A DNA stretch of 64,000 bases from Bacillota bacterium (GTDB lineage Bacteria; Bacillota; Clostridia; Tissierellales; Sedimentibacteraceae), in NCBI GenBank assembly GCA_023386345.1, contig JAEWJT010000016.1, positions 186,001 to 250,000 on the forward strand, written 5' to 3'. The position numbers and the translations under genes are program-made. Below the pieces are notes generated by a model, which made no database searches, had not been told where the DNA came from, and worked only from the letters and a program-made list of their open reading frames with translations. Of the stretch, positions 1-8,343 are shown piece by piece; the stretch's first letter is position 1, and each line of letters opens with the position of its first letter.

Positions 1-773
1 ACGCCAAGAGAGGTAGTGGCAGGAAGATTGATTTTTGGCATAATGATGCGTGTTAGCGCTACAGCTCTTTTAGTCATATCGGTACTTCCGTTAGGAGAGT
101 CTTTTAATTCTGTATTTGGATTTGTTATATATGTTCCAATGCCTGCCATTTCACAGCCGATTTCCTTTAAAAGAAGTATATCCTTTGCGAGTGTTTCTGC
201 TGTCTGATTTGGAAGTCCTACCATAAATCCTCCACCTGTTTCATATCCTAGCTTTTTTATGTTCTTTAAACACTGTACTCTTTCTTTAAGAGTTCCGCAG
301 GGATGTAGATATTCATATAAATTTTCATCCGCAGTTTCGTGCTTTAATAAATATCTATCAGCACCACATTCTCTTAGATAAGCATAGCTATCATAATTCA
401 TTTCGCCTGTGCTTAGGGTGATGTCTATATTAAATTTTTTGATGCTTCTGACTATCTCTCCTAAGATTTCAGGAGTGTAGTAGGCATCTTCGCCAGATTG
501 CAGCACAAGCGTTTTATATCCATTCATTGCAGCTTCAAATGCTGTAGATATAATTTCTTCGCTTGACATTCTATATCTTTTAATATTTTTGTTTGTACAA
601 TTTAGTCCACAGTACTTGCATCTTCGTCTGCAATAGTTTGAAAATTCTAATATCGCTCTTATATGAACTATATCTCCAACATTTTCTTTTCTTATTTCAT
701 CAGCCTTTGAGTAGATTTCACTAAAATCTTCAAGATTTAGCAAATCAACAATTTTATTAAGTGTATATTCCAT
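1..773 (-). CDS. hydE: [FeFe]-hydrogenase maturase HydE, C-terminus cut by window edge
   Basis: Radical-SAM enzyme that helps build the H-cluster of [FeFe]-hydrogenase in the cytosol. Reading the minus strand from the ATG at 771-773 gives about 257 residues with no stop before the window edge. The 4Fe-4S motif CRRRCKYC (CxxxCxxC) follows EFSNY, then come KRYRMSSEEI, GYKTLVLQSGED, GADRYLLKHETA and MVGLPNQT, a block order characteristic of HydE and distinguishing it from BioB and HydG. A GGAGG lies just upstream of the ATG. The last hundred or so residues are outside the window. It implies a hydrogen-metabolising anaerobe. The gene sits behind a structured leader with an intrinsic terminator, so it is probably controlled by attenuation. 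Confidence 0.9.
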   Translation of the reverse strand, partial: MEYTLNKIVDLLNLEDFSEIYSKADEIRKENVGDIVHIRAILEFSNYCRRRCKYCGLNCTNKNIKRYRMSSEEIISTAFEAAMNGYKTLVLQSGEDAYYTPEILGEIVRSIKKFNIDITLSTGEMNYDSYAYLRECGADRYLLKHETADENLYEYLHPCGTLKERVQCLKNIKKLGYETGGGFMVGLPNQTAETLAKDILLLKEIGCEMAGIGTYITNPNTELKDSPNGSTDMTKRAVALTRIIMPKINLPATTSLG

Positions 774-796
774 TAAAAAAACCTCCAATTCGTAAC

Positions 797-830
797 AAAA
801 AAATCCCTATACCTGAAAAAAGGTATAAGG
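797..830 (-). terminator. Intrinsic terminator just upstream of hydE
   Basis: Read on the minus strand, CCTTATACCT and AGGTATAGGG form a 10-bp stem with one G-U pair, closing a short T/C loop and followed by seven T. It ends about 15 nt before the hydE Shine-Dalgarno, inside the 5' leader, so it is an attenuator candidate rather than the end of another gene. No gene lies between it and the glpX 3' end. Confidence 0.8.
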
Positions 831-950
831 ATAACGTATAAACCTGTACAATATAGCTATTATCTTGGCATCAGAAAATACTGAATACTTCAGATAGTTT
901 AGATTTAAAGTCATCCTCATCGCAGGCTCTGCCCTAAATTCAGAATATGT
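831..950 (-). promoter_or_regulatory. Structured hydE leader, class not recognised
   Basis: About 120 nt of minus-strand sequence precede the attenuator. Visible pairings are CTGAAT with ATTCAG as an outer stem, TTTAG with CTAAA inside it, and a GCAG-AGC-CTGC hairpin next to a purine-rich GATGAGGATGAC stretch. A multi-stem domain followed by a terminator and then the start codon has the architecture of a riboswitch or another cis-acting RNA. It does not match the consensus motifs I know for T-box, SAM, TPP, FMN, lysine, purine, glycine, cobalamin, c-di-GMP or Moco elements. The call rests on layout and hand pairing only. Confidence 0.45.
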
Positions 951-1029
951 TTATATTTTAACATAAAAATTTATAATAGTAAATAATAAATTTACGAATA
1001 TAACAAAATGATTATAAAAATAAATGCAG

Positions 1030-1117
1030 CAGTAGATATGGAGACATTTCTACTGAAAATATAAGGATGTTTCTGAAGGTTTTATATTCATATATAATAA
1101 AACATCGGAAACATCCT
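1030..1117. terminator. Two tandem hairpins between hydE leader and glpX
   Basis: A small stem (CAGTAGA with TCTACTG, 1030-1055) is followed by a larger one whose base pairs AGGATGTTTC (1064-1073) with GAAACATCCT (1108-1117). The larger hairpin lies immediately 3' of glpX on the minus strand and is the likely glpX terminator. Its best T-run (ATTTTTT) is on the plus-strand side, so it may work in both directions. Confidence 0.6.
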
Positions 1118-1132
1118 ATTTTTTAAATTTAA

Positions 1133-2104
1133 TTAATATGCGTATTTAGGTTTTTTATCAAATGTATGTATTGTATCTATAAAACGTATAGTACCTGATT
1201 TTGAACGAGTTACCATAGAGTAAGTTTTTGCCCTGTTGTTAGAATAGTATCTAACTCCTTTTAGAAGATCTCCGTCAGAAACTCCTGTTGCTGCAAAAAT
1301 AATATCATCACCTTTTGCTAAGTCTTCTATAGTTAAAACCTTGTCAACTTTTTCAAGTCCCATATCAATACATCTTTGCTTTTGTTCTTCATTTTCGGGT
1401 GCAAGTATACCTTGGAATTCTCCGCCTAAGCATTTTATAGCTGCTGCCGCAATAACTCCTTCTGGTGCTCCGCCTTTTCCAATCATTAAGTCAATTCCTG
1501 AATCTTGGAAGCAAGTGGCTATGGCTGTTGCAACGTCACCATCGCTATACAATTTTACCCTCGCACCCACTCTTCTTACAATATCTATATACTCTTGATG
1601 TCTTGGTCTATCAAGCATAACAACTGTTATCTCACTAATATCCTTGCCAAGCGATTTAGCTAGGTTTCGGATATTAGTTTGAAGTGGTGCATTTATATCA
1701 ATAACTCCAACTCCCTTTGGACCTGCAGCAATTTTTTCCATATACATATCTGGTGCGTGAAGCAAGCATCCTTTTGGTGCAACTGCAACTACCGATATAG
1801 CGTTTGAAAGTCCTTTTGCTACTAAATTAGTTCCGTCTAAAGGGTCAACAGCTATATCTATCTCTGGATTTCCATCACAGCATCTTCCTATTTTTTCACC
1901 GATATAAAGCATAGGTGCTTCATCCATTTCACCTTCACCTATAACGACAGTTCCACTAACATCTAACACTTGGAACATGCCTCTCATGCCATCTACTGCA
2001 GCTTGATCTGCTATTTCCTTGTCGCCTCTTCCCAAAAATTTAGCACAGCCGAGTGCTGCTGCCTCTGTCACTCTGACAATATTGAGTGCCAACTCTCTAT
2101 CCAT
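1133..2104 (-). CDS. glpX: Class II fructose-1,6-bisphosphatase GlpX
   Basis: Hydrolyses fructose 1,6-bisphosphate to fructose 6-phosphate in gluconeogenesis, in the cytosol. The 323-residue length is normal for the GlpX family. Signature blocks are visible: GEGEMDEAPMLYIGEKIG near residue 58 and DIAVDPLDGTNLVAKG near residue 85, which supply the metal- and phosphate-binding acidic residues, plus IGKGGAPEGVIAAAA downstream. A GGAGA lies shortly before the ATG. It appears monocistronic, with hairpins behind it. The class II aldolase gene fba, the preceding gluconeogenic step, is at 29.8-30.7 kb. Confidence 0.95.
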   Translation of the reverse strand: MDRELALNIVRVTEAAALGCAKFLGRGDKEIADQAAVDGMRGMFQVLDVSGTVVIGEGEMDEAPMLYIGEKIGRCCDGNPEIDIAVDPLDGTNLVAKGLSNAISVVAVAPKGCLLHAPDMYMEKIAAGPKGVGVIDINAPLQTNIRNLAKSLGKDISEITVVMLDRPRHQEYIDIVRRVGARVKLYSDGDVATAIATCFQDSGIDLMIGKGGAPEGVIAAAAIKCLGGEFQGILAPENEEQKQRCIDMGLEKVDKVLTIEDLAKGDDIIFAATGVSDGDLLKGVRYYSNNRAKTYSMVTRSKSGTIRFIDTIHTFDKKPKYAY

Positions 2105-2427
2105 TATAAAGTCTCCTTAAAATATATTAATATTTGATATATACAGTATAACATATATGTGTTGTTTTGTGAATAGTGTTATAATACTTTTTGAAAATTT
2201 TGTAGAATTTTATATTTTTAAATTACATCAAATTACATGCTGAAATTCTTCGAAATTTATTCTTGACTTAATTAAAATACTTTGGTATTATAATTGTGCT
2301 TATCAATTTACTTATCTTACCAATTTTCCAAGAATGGTTAAAGCTATGAAGCTATTATATATAAATAGAAGAATGTAGTTGTTTTTATAGATTGTAAATA
2401 TGGTTTATTTAAAACGGAGGTGTTTTT
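2105..2427. promoter_or_regulatory. glpX-rho divergent intergenic region with rho promoter
   Basis: This 323-bp AT-rich gap separates the divergent glpX and rho genes. A good sigma-A promoter points toward rho: TTGACT at 2263-2268 and TATTAT at 2286-2291, spaced 17 bp. That leaves a rho 5' leader of about 130 nt. A GGAGGTG Shine-Dalgarno precedes the TTG start. I see no riboswitch or convincing operator here. Confidence 0.6.
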
Positions 2428-4101
2428 TTGAACATATCGGATTTGTCAAATATGAAACTTGCTGAATTGAAGCAGTTAGCTCATGACAAAGGAATTAGTG
2501 ATGCTTATAAATATAATAAGAAAGAGCTTATTGATGTTATAATTTTAAGATTAGAAAAAATCGGAAAGCTAGAAAAGGCTGAAAAAGCTGATGAAGCAGA
2601 GAAAATAGAAAAAGTAAAAAAGCTCAGAAACACATCAAGCATCAAAAAAAATAATTTTAATAATTTAAATAATTTAAATGAAACAAAAATAATAAAAGAA
2701 GAAAACGACATTTATAGTGCAGAAAAAGAAGAAAAAATCAGCAAGAAAACATATAATATTAGAAATAAAAATGAAGTGAAAAATTTGCCTGATGCAACAG
2801 ATGAAAGCAATTCCAATAATATTGATGATGTTAAAATTGAAGATAGTGCTAATTCTGATAAATTAAAAGAAACTGATAAGGCTGAGAAAAAAGTAGTTTT
2901 AGAAAAATATATAGAAGAAGCAGACAGTTTAGGAGAGATAATACACGTACAGGGTATATTAGAATCTCATCAAGATGGCTATGGATTTTTAAGAACTAAC
3001 AATTATTTAACAAGCGAAGACGATGTCTATATTTCCCCTTCTCAAATAAGAAGATTCCATCTACGAACAGGCGACAAAGTTAAAGGTATTACAAGAGCTC
3101 CAAAACCAGGTGAAAAATTTAAAGCCTTGCTGTATGTAAATGAAGTAAATGACTTAAACCCTGATTCAGCACGAAATAGAAAAGATTTTGATTCCTTAAC
3201 TCCTATTTATCCTGATCAAAGAATAAGATTAGAATCAAATCCACGTGATATTGCAATGAGAATTATAGATTTGGTTGCTCCTATAGGAAAAGGTCAAAGA
3301 GGAATGATAGTTGCTCCACCTAAGGCGGGAAAAACAACAATTTTGAAAAATATTGCTAATTGTATCTCAAAAAACAATCCTGAGATGGATATAATAATTT
3401 TATTGATTGATGAAAGACCAGAAGAAGTTACTGATATGAAGAGGTCTGTTAATGCTGATGTAGTATATTCTACATTTGATGAGCTTCCAAAAAATCATAT
3501 AAAGGTTGCTGAAATAGTTTTAGAGAGAGCAAAAAGATTAGTTGAGCATGGCAAGGATGTTGTTATATTGCTTGATAGTATCACAAGACTTGCACGTGCA
3601 TATAACTTAACCATCCCGCCAACAGGCAGGACACTTTCAGGAGGTCTTGATCCCGGAGCATTGCACAGTCCAAAGAGATTTTTCGGAGCTGCAAGAAACA
3701 TAGAAAATGGCGGAAGCTTAACTATACTTGCTACAGCCCTTGTTGAAACAGGAAGCAGAATGGATGATGTAATTTTTGAGGAATTTAAGGGTACAGGCAA
3801 TATGGAAATACACCTTGACAGAAAATTGTCTGAAAAACGTGTATTCCCTGCACTTGATATAAATAAATCAGGAACAAGAAGAGAAGACTTACTATTGACT
3901 AGCGAAGAATTACAGACAATTTGGCAGATAAGAAAGGCTTTAGGTAATTTCCAAACAGTTGATGTTACAGAAAGACTTCTAGATGGATTATTAAGAACTA
4001 AGACTAACCATGATTTTATCAAGGAATCAGCAACACTATTTAATCTAGAAAAAAAGAAGTATGAAAATACTGAAAAGAATGGTGATAAAAATTATTACTA
4101 G
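2428..4101 (+). CDS. rho: Transcription termination factor Rho with a charged N-terminal insert
   Basis: Hexameric RNA-dependent ATPase that terminates transcription. The start is TTG at 2428 behind AACGGAGGTG. Residues 1-45 are a Rho N-terminal domain (KLAELKQLAHDKGI). Residues about 50-165 are a low-complexity Lys/Glu/Asn/Asp-rich insert. The RNA-binding cold-shock-like domain follows (DGYGFLRTNNYLTSEDDVYI), then the ATPase core with Walker A APPKAGKTT, Walker B DVVILLDSITRLARAYN and the LDRKLSEKR region. At 557 residues it is about 140 longer than E. coli Rho, all because of the insert, which is typical of some Clostridia. It is followed by rpmE, which has its own promoter. Confidence 0.95.
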   Translation: MNISDLSNMKLAELKQLAHDKGISDAYKYNKKELIDVIILRLEKIGKLEKAEKADEAEKIEKVKKLRNTSSIKKNNFNNLNNLNETKIIKEENDIYSAEKEEKISKKTYNIRNKNEVKNLPDATDESNSNNIDDVKIEDSANSDKLKETDKAEKKVVLEKYIEEADSLGEIIHVQGILESHQDGYGFLRTNNYLTSEDDVYISPSQIRRFHLRTGDKVKGITRAPKPGEKFKALLYVNEVNDLNPDSARNRKDFDSLTPIYPDQRIRLESNPRDIAMRIIDLVAPIGKGQRGMIVAPPKAGKTTILKNIANCISKNNPEMDIIILLIDERPEEVTDMKRSVNADVVYSTFDELPKNHIKVAEIVLERAKRLVEHGKDVVILLDSITRLARAYNLTIPPTGRTLSGGLDPGALHSPKRFFGAARNIENGGSLTILATALVETGSRMDDVIFEEFKGTGNMEIHLDRKLSEKRVFPALDINKSGTRREDLLLTSEELQTIWQIRKALGNFQTVDVTERLLDGLLRTKTNHDFIKESATLFNLEKKKYENTEKNGDKNYY

Positions 4102-4170
4102 ACAAATTTTGAAAAATAAATTTTCGAAAACAAATTTTGAAAAATAATTTTCTAAAATTAAAAAAATATA

Positions 4171-4316
4171 TTGTATTAAATGATTACTTGTGGTATACTT
4201 TTTGAGTGCGAAAGAATAATTTGCACTATTAAAGAATTAAAAATTTCTATGTTTGATGCCTTTATGATGCTTAATGTCTTGCTTAGCAAGTATATGTACG
4301 AGTTAAACTTAGGCAT
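4171..4316 (+). promoter_or_regulatory. rpmE promoter and possible L31 leader
   Basis: TTGTAT (4171-4176) and TATACT (4194-4199) are spaced 17 bp. About 160 nt of untranslated leader follow. Within it ATGCCT (4256-4261) can pair with AGGCAT (4311-4316), enclosing a CTTGC-TTA-GCAAG hairpin (4278-4290). Ribosomal protein leaders that bind their own product are known, including L31 types, but this match is by layout only. An 18-bp direct repeat starting ACAAATTTTG lies just upstream at 4102-4119 and 4130-4147. Confidence 0.5.
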
Positions 4317-4369
4317 TGTAAGAGATTGATATTAATTTAGTTTATACTTTAGAAAGAGGTGAATTTTAA

Positions 4370-4567
4370 ATGAAACAAGGAATACATCCAGATTATAAAA
4401 AAGCCGTTGTTAAATGTGCGTGCGGAAATACTTTTGAAACAGGCTCAGTTGTAGACGAAATAAAAGTTGAAATATGTTCAGAATGTCATCCGTTCTTTAC
4501 TGGTAAACAAAAGTTTATCGACAAAGGTGGACGTGTGGATAGATTTAAGAAAAAATACGGAATATAG
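4370..4567 (+). CDS. rpmE: Large-subunit ribosomal protein bL31, zinc-binding type
   Basis: Component of the 50S ribosomal subunit. The 65-residue protein has the bL31 start MKQGIHPDYKK and four zinc-ligand cysteines, in KCACG and ICSECHPF. This makes it the C+ (zinc) form rather than the zinc-independent paralogue. The end KFIDKGGRVDRFKKKYGI is family-typical. The GAAAGAGGTGAA ribosome binding site supports the ATG. It is followed directly by a strong terminator, so it is transcribed as its own unit. Confidence 0.97.
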   Translation: MKQGIHPDYKKAVVKCACGNTFETGSVVDEIKVEICSECHPFFTGKQKFIDKGGRVDRFKKKYGI

Positions 4568-4598
4568 AATTCATCTTGAATTAAATTCAAAAGTAAAT

Positions 4599-4627
4599 AG
4601 CCGATACGTTTGTGTCGGCTTTTTTTT
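4599..4627 (+). terminator. Intrinsic terminator after rpmE
   Basis: AGCCGATAC and GTGTCGGCT form a 9-bp stem with a GTTT loop, followed by eight T. A reading frame that starts upstream of dnaX at 4610 lies inside this hairpin, which argues for the later dnaX start at 4658. Confidence 0.9.
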
Positions 4628-4657
4628 AAAATAAATCTTTGCTTTTGGGAGGGAATT

Positions 4658-6325
4658 ATGGCACATCAAGCTTTGTATCGAAAATATAGATCTAAGACCT
4701 TTGACGAGCTTTTAGGACAGGAGCATGTTGTTAATACATTAAAAAATCAAATATTGTCAAATAATATTGCTCATGCTTATCTTTTTTGCGGAATAAGAGG
4801 AACAGGAAAAACCTCAACTGCAAAAATACTTGCGCGTGCAGTAAATTGTACTAATAATACTGACGGAAATCCTTGTAATGAATGTGAGTCTTGCAAAAGC
4901 ATTTTAGATGATTCAAATATTGACGTAATAGAGATGGATGCTGCATCTAACAATAGTGTTGAGGATATAAGAGATTTAAGAGATAAACTTAGGTTTTTAC
5001 CTGTTAAGAGCAAGTACAAGGTATATATAATTGACGAGGTACATATGCTTTCAAAAGGAGCATTTAACGCCCTTCTAAAAACACTTGAAGAACCACCTGC
5101 TCATCTTTTGTTCATACTAGCTACGACAGAGCCACAAAAAATTCCTGCAACTATTATTTCAAGATGTCAGAGGTTTGACTTAAAAAGAATTACAGTAGAC
5201 AATATGGTCAAGAGTATGCGAAATATATGCAATGATATGGGTGTTGAGGCTGATGATAGAGCCTTGAGGCTTATAGCATCAAATGCTGATGGTGCGATGC
5301 GTGATGCGCAGAGCATATTGGACAGATGTATGACCTTTAATTCTGAAAAAATCAAATACGAAGATGTAAATGAGCTTTTAGGAATAGTAAACTTTGATAC
5401 CATAGTTGAGCTTTGCGGTTTAATAATTGATAAAAATATAAAGGATGCAATGCTCTCAATCAATGATATATTTAATCAAGGAAAAGATTTACAATATTTC
5501 ATTGAAGAACTTATAACATATTTTAGAAATTTACTTATATTAAAAACTACTAATTCAAGCGAAAGCTTGCAAAGATTAAGTGAGGACAATGTAGAAAATC
5601 TAAGAAAGTATATTGCTTCATTGAGTGTTAATGAAATAGTTTCAATAATAAGTAGATTGTCAGATACCCTTTTAGAATGTAAAAGAGCTGTAAATCCAAG
5701 AATTTTATTTGAAGCAAGAATAATAAGCTTGATGGAATCTAATTCTGAAGATGTTAGCTCACTTCAAAAGCGAATAGAGCGATTGGAAGAAACTATAAAA
5801 AATGGTATAACTGTTAATAGTACAGCTAAACCAGATACAGCTTCAAGGAAAGAATTCAAAACAGAGACAAAAAATACAAAACATGATTTTGCTGAGAAAG
5901 GATCTGCCGCTCAAGAAAACAAAGCTATAAAAACTGATAATTCTTTTGAGAATGTCTTAGCAGTTGCAAATAGCGAGGAAGCAGAAAAAAGAATTTTAGA
6001 AAATTGGAATGATTTCCTAAAATTAGTTCGTAATGAAAGTATCTCTCTTTTAGCTATAGTAAGAGAAAGTAAATTAGCATATATAAGAGAAAATATAGCG
6101 TTTTTTGAATTTGATCCTAAATTTAGCTTCCATCATACAGCTGCAAATCAAGAAAAAAATAAATCAAAGATAAAAGAAATTTTAGCAAAATTTTTGAATG
6201 CGGATTTTGATGTAAGCTTTATACTAACATCTGATAAAAATGAGAATAAAACAGCCAAATCAATGGATGATATATACGAAGAAATGAAAAGCAGCTTTGG
6301 GGAAGACAAGGTTGTATTGAAATAA
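4658..6325 (+). CDS. dnaX: DNA polymerase III subunit gamma/tau
   Basis: Clamp-loader ATPase that loads the sliding clamp and organises the replisome. I place the start at ATG 4658, behind GGGAGGG, giving 555 residues beginning MAHQALYRKYRSKTFDELLG as in homologues. Visible are Walker A GIRGTGKTSTAKILA, a zinc-binding cysteine group around CTNNTDGNPCNECESC, Walker B IIDEVHMLS and sensor 1 ILATTEPQKIP. The C-terminal third is a charged linker and tau-like tail. I did not find an in-frame slippery site like the one in E. coli. It is first in the dnaX-ebfC-recR operon. Confidence 0.96.
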   Translation: MAHQALYRKYRSKTFDELLGQEHVVNTLKNQILSNNIAHAYLFCGIRGTGKTSTAKILARAVNCTNNTDGNPCNECESCKSILDDSNIDVIEMDAASNNSVEDIRDLRDKLRFLPVKSKYKVYIIDEVHMLSKGAFNALLKTLEEPPAHLLFILATTEPQKIPATIISRCQRFDLKRITVDNMVKSMRNICNDMGVEADDRALRLIASNADGAMRDAQSILDRCMTFNSEKIKYEDVNELLGIVNFDTIVELCGLIIDKNIKDAMLSINDIFNQGKDLQYFIEELITYFRNLLILKTTNSSESLQRLSEDNVENLRKYIASLSVNEIVSIISRLSDTLLECKRAVNPRILFEARIISLMESNSEDVSSLQKRIERLEETIKNGITVNSTAKPDTASRKEFKTETKNTKHDFAEKGSAAQENKAIKTDNSFENVLAVANSEEAEKRILENWNDFLKLVRNESISLLAIVRESKLAYIRENIAFFEFDPKFSFHHTAANQEKNKSKIKEILAKFLNADFDVSFILTSDKNENKTAKSMDDIYEEMKSSFGEDKVVLK

Positions 6326-6363
6326 AGGAAAAACATATTTATTTAGAAAGGAATGGTGTAATT

Positions 6364-6705
6364 ATGAAAGGAAAAAATTTCCCATCTATGGGCGGAGCTA
6401 ATATGAACAACATGATGAAACAAGTTCAAAAAATGCAGCAGCAGATGGAGGCAGCACAAAAGGAAATAGAGGAAAAAGAGATAGAGGCAACAGCTGGTGG
6501 TGGAGCTGTCAACGTTGTAGTTACTGGTAAAAAGGAATTAAAATCTTTAAAAATAGATCCAGAAGTTGTTGATAAGGATGATGTGGAAATGCTCGAAGAC
6601 TTAATACTTGCTGCCATAAATGAAGCATTTAGAAAAGCAGATGATTTAAATGCACAAGGTATGAAAAAAGCAACAGGTGGACTTAGTATACCTGGATTAT
6701 TCTAA
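6364..6705 (+). CDS. ebfC: YbaB/EbfC-family nucleoid-associated protein
   Basis: Small DNA-binding dimer of the YbaB/EbfC family, conserved between dnaX and recR. The 113-residue protein has a Met/Gln-rich coiled-coil start (MMKQVQKMQQQMEAAQKEIE) and the family core VNVVVTGKKELKSLKIDPEVV. AAAGGAATGG supplies the ribosome binding site. It lies 38 bp after dnaX and 5 bp before recR, so it is co-transcribed and probably linked to DNA repair or replication. Confidence 0.95.
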   Translation: MKGKNFPSMGGANMNNMMKQVQKMQQQMEAAQKEIEEKEIEATAGGGAVNVVVTGKKELKSLKIDPEVVDKDDVEMLEDLILAAINEAFRKADDLNAQGMKKATGGLSIPGLF

Positions 6706-6710
6706 TTCAT

Positions 6711-7307
6711 ATGGATCAATATACAGCTCCTATGGCTAGGTTGATTGAGGAATTTGCAAAGCTTCCCGGCATAGGAAAAAAAACAGCACAAAGACTTGCT
6801 TTTTGTATTTTGGACATGGAGAACGAAGAAGTTCTTAACTTTGCAAAAGCTGTTGTAAATGCGAAGAAGCTAACTAAATTTTGCACAATTTGTGGTAATT
6901 TATCAGAAGCGGAGCATTGTAATATATGTCAAAGTGCAAAAAGAGATAAATCTATTATATGCGTAGTAGAAGATGTTAAAGACGTAGCTGCCATGGAAAG
7001 AACAAAGGATTTCATGGGAGTTTATCATGTCTTGCATGGGACTATATCACCGCTTGACGGTATAGGACCTGATCAAATAAACATAAAAGGACTTATAAGC
7101 AGACTTACAGCTGATATAAGCGAAGTAATACTTGCGACTAATCCAACAATAGAAGGGGAAGCTACAGCAGTCTATATTTCAAGACTAATCAAAACTATGG
7201 GAATAAAGGTGACACGTATAGCACATGGAATTCCAATAGGTGGAGATATAGAGTATGCAGATGAGGTAACACTCCTAAAAGCAATGGAAGGTAGACGTGA
7301 GATATAA
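6711..7307 (+). CDS. recR: Recombination protein RecR
   Basis: Acts with RecF and RecO in recombinational repair of gapped DNA. The 198 residues hold a helix-hairpin-helix (LPGIGKKTAQRLAF), a C4 zinc finger (CTICGNLSEAEHCNIC), a Toprim domain (ICVVEDVKDVAAMERT) and the C-terminal HGIPIGGDIEYADEVTL block. The ATG at 6711 aligns with known RecR N-termini even though no strong ribosome binding site is visible, so translation may be coupled to ebfC 5 bp upstream. In related genomes yaaL and bofA normally follow, but here they are 10.5 kb away. Confidence 0.97.
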   Translation: MDQYTAPMARLIEEFAKLPGIGKKTAQRLAFCILDMENEEVLNFAKAVVNAKKLTKFCTICGNLSEAEHCNICQSAKRDKSIICVVEDVKDVAAMERTKDFMGVYHVLHGTISPLDGIGPDQINIKGLISRLTADISEVILATNPTIEGEATAVYISRLIKTMGIKVTRIAHGIPIGGDIEYADEVTLLKAMEGRREI

Positions 7308-7324
7308 GAATAATGTTATAACAT

Positions 7325-7371
7325 AAAAACACCCATTTTTTTAAGATATTAGAAAAAATGGGTGTTTTTTT
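7325..7371 (+). terminator. Intrinsic terminator after recR
   Basis: AAAACACCCATTTTTT pairs with AAAAAATGGGTGTTTT, followed by more T. It closes the dnaX operon and marks the left side of the inserted catabolic island. A palindromic TGTTATAACA sits just before it at 7314-7323. Confidence 0.9.
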
Positions 7372-7592
7372 ATATTTTATTTAATTTAAGCTTAATTTTT
7401 AACTATATATATAACTTGATTTTCTAACAAATATATAGTTTTGCAAACCTTACACAAATTTAAATAAATTGCTTAATATACCCACTTTACTTATAACAAA
7501 ATTGTTATAACATATATGCTCATTAGATATTTGCCATAACTGGATTTAAGATTTATAATAAATTAACAAACAAACAATTAGGAGGTTTTGAA
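7372..7592 (+). promoter_or_regulatory. Promoter region of the catabolic operon with a TTATAAC palindrome
   Basis: This AT-rich gap precedes the 8.8-kb operon. Its main feature is TTATAACAAAATTGTTATAA (7491-7510), two 9-bp arms around a 2-bp centre. An overlapping TGTTATAACA also occurs at 7504-7513. The same half-site TGTTATAA/TTATAACA recurs next to the lysR gene (17504-17511, 17594-17601). It is a candidate operator for that LysR regulator. No clear -35/-10 pair was assigned. Confidence 0.45.
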
Positions 7593-8333
7593 TTGACAAA
7601 CTTAATAACTGAAATGAACTGGGTTGATTTTAAAAGTAGATTGGAAAGAACTAAAACAGTTATAATTCCAAGTGGAGCTGTTGAAGTTTATGGTCCTCAT
7701 CTTCCTTTATCAGCTGATTGCATTGCAGCAGAAGCAATCGCTTTCAGAGTTGCAAATAAGGTAGATGCTATTATATCACCATCATTAAATATCGGAGAAT
7801 CCCTTGCACTTAGAGGATTTCCAGGCACATTTACATATTCTAGGGAAACGTATTTCCTTTGTATGAAGGAATTGTTTAAATCACTAATTGATTATGGCTT
7901 TAAAAACTTTATGTTTATAACAGGCCATGCAGGGAACGTGGATACAATCAATTATCTCGTTAGATATTTTCAACAGGATTATGATATCAAATGCGGACAA
8001 ATTGATTGGTGGAGATTTGCAAACGCTAACGGTACTGATATATTTGAGCTTAAAGGACATATGGCACACGGACATGCAAGCGAATGTGGAACTTCAGTAA
8101 TGATGTATCTAAGACCAGATTTAGTTAAGACTGACAGAATTACAACTGTTGAGCCTAAAACAGATTCATATGAAAAATATACAGATTTCATAAGATATAC
8201 TAAATTTGAGGAAAAAACAGAAATTGGACAAATTGGTAATGCTGATATAGCATCCAAGGAAAAAGGCGAAGCTATCATCAACAAGTGCGTTGATAGAGTA
8301 GTTGAGTACATGAAGTATGAGTTTAAAATTTAG
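7593..8333 (+). CDS. Creatininase-family amidohydrolase
   Basis: Metal-dependent hydrolase of the creatininase superfamily, which opens cyclic amides or cleaves related C-N bonds. It starts at TTG 7593 behind AGGAGG and is 246 residues long, normal for the family. Visible motifs are PSGAVEVYGPHLPLSADC (family P-G-S-x-E-x-x-G-P-H-L-P-x-x-x-D), TGHAGN (usual GHGGN) and GHASECGTS (usual H-A-G-E-x-E-T-S), which together supply the metal ligands. The substrate cannot be read from sequence: creatinine is one possibility, but the family also contains other amidases. As first gene of the operon it probably acts on the compound imported by the following ABC system. Confidence 0.82.
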   Translation: MTNLITEMNWVDFKSRLERTKTVIIPSGAVEVYGPHLPLSADCIAAEAIAFRVANKVDAIISPSLNIGESLALRGFPGTFTYSRETYFLCMKELFKSLIDYGFKNFMFITGHAGNVDTINYLVRYFQQDYDIKCGQIDWWRFANANGTDIFELKGHMAHGHASECGTSVMMYLRPDLVKTDRITTVEPKTDSYEKYTDFIRYTKFEEKTEIGQIGNADIASKEKGEAIINKCVDRVVEYMKYEFKI

Positions 8334-8343
8334 GAGGAAAACG

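Noticed and set aside
4610..4657. N-terminal extension of dnaX
   Set aside because: It would lie within the rpmE terminator and lacks a ribosome binding site. The ATG at 4658 has GGGAGGG and matches other DnaX N-termini.
5950..6010. Programmed frameshift in dnaX at an A-run
   Set aside because: The A-run near GCAGAAAAAAGAATT is not in the frame needed for the known A-AAA-AAG slippage, and no following structure was seen.
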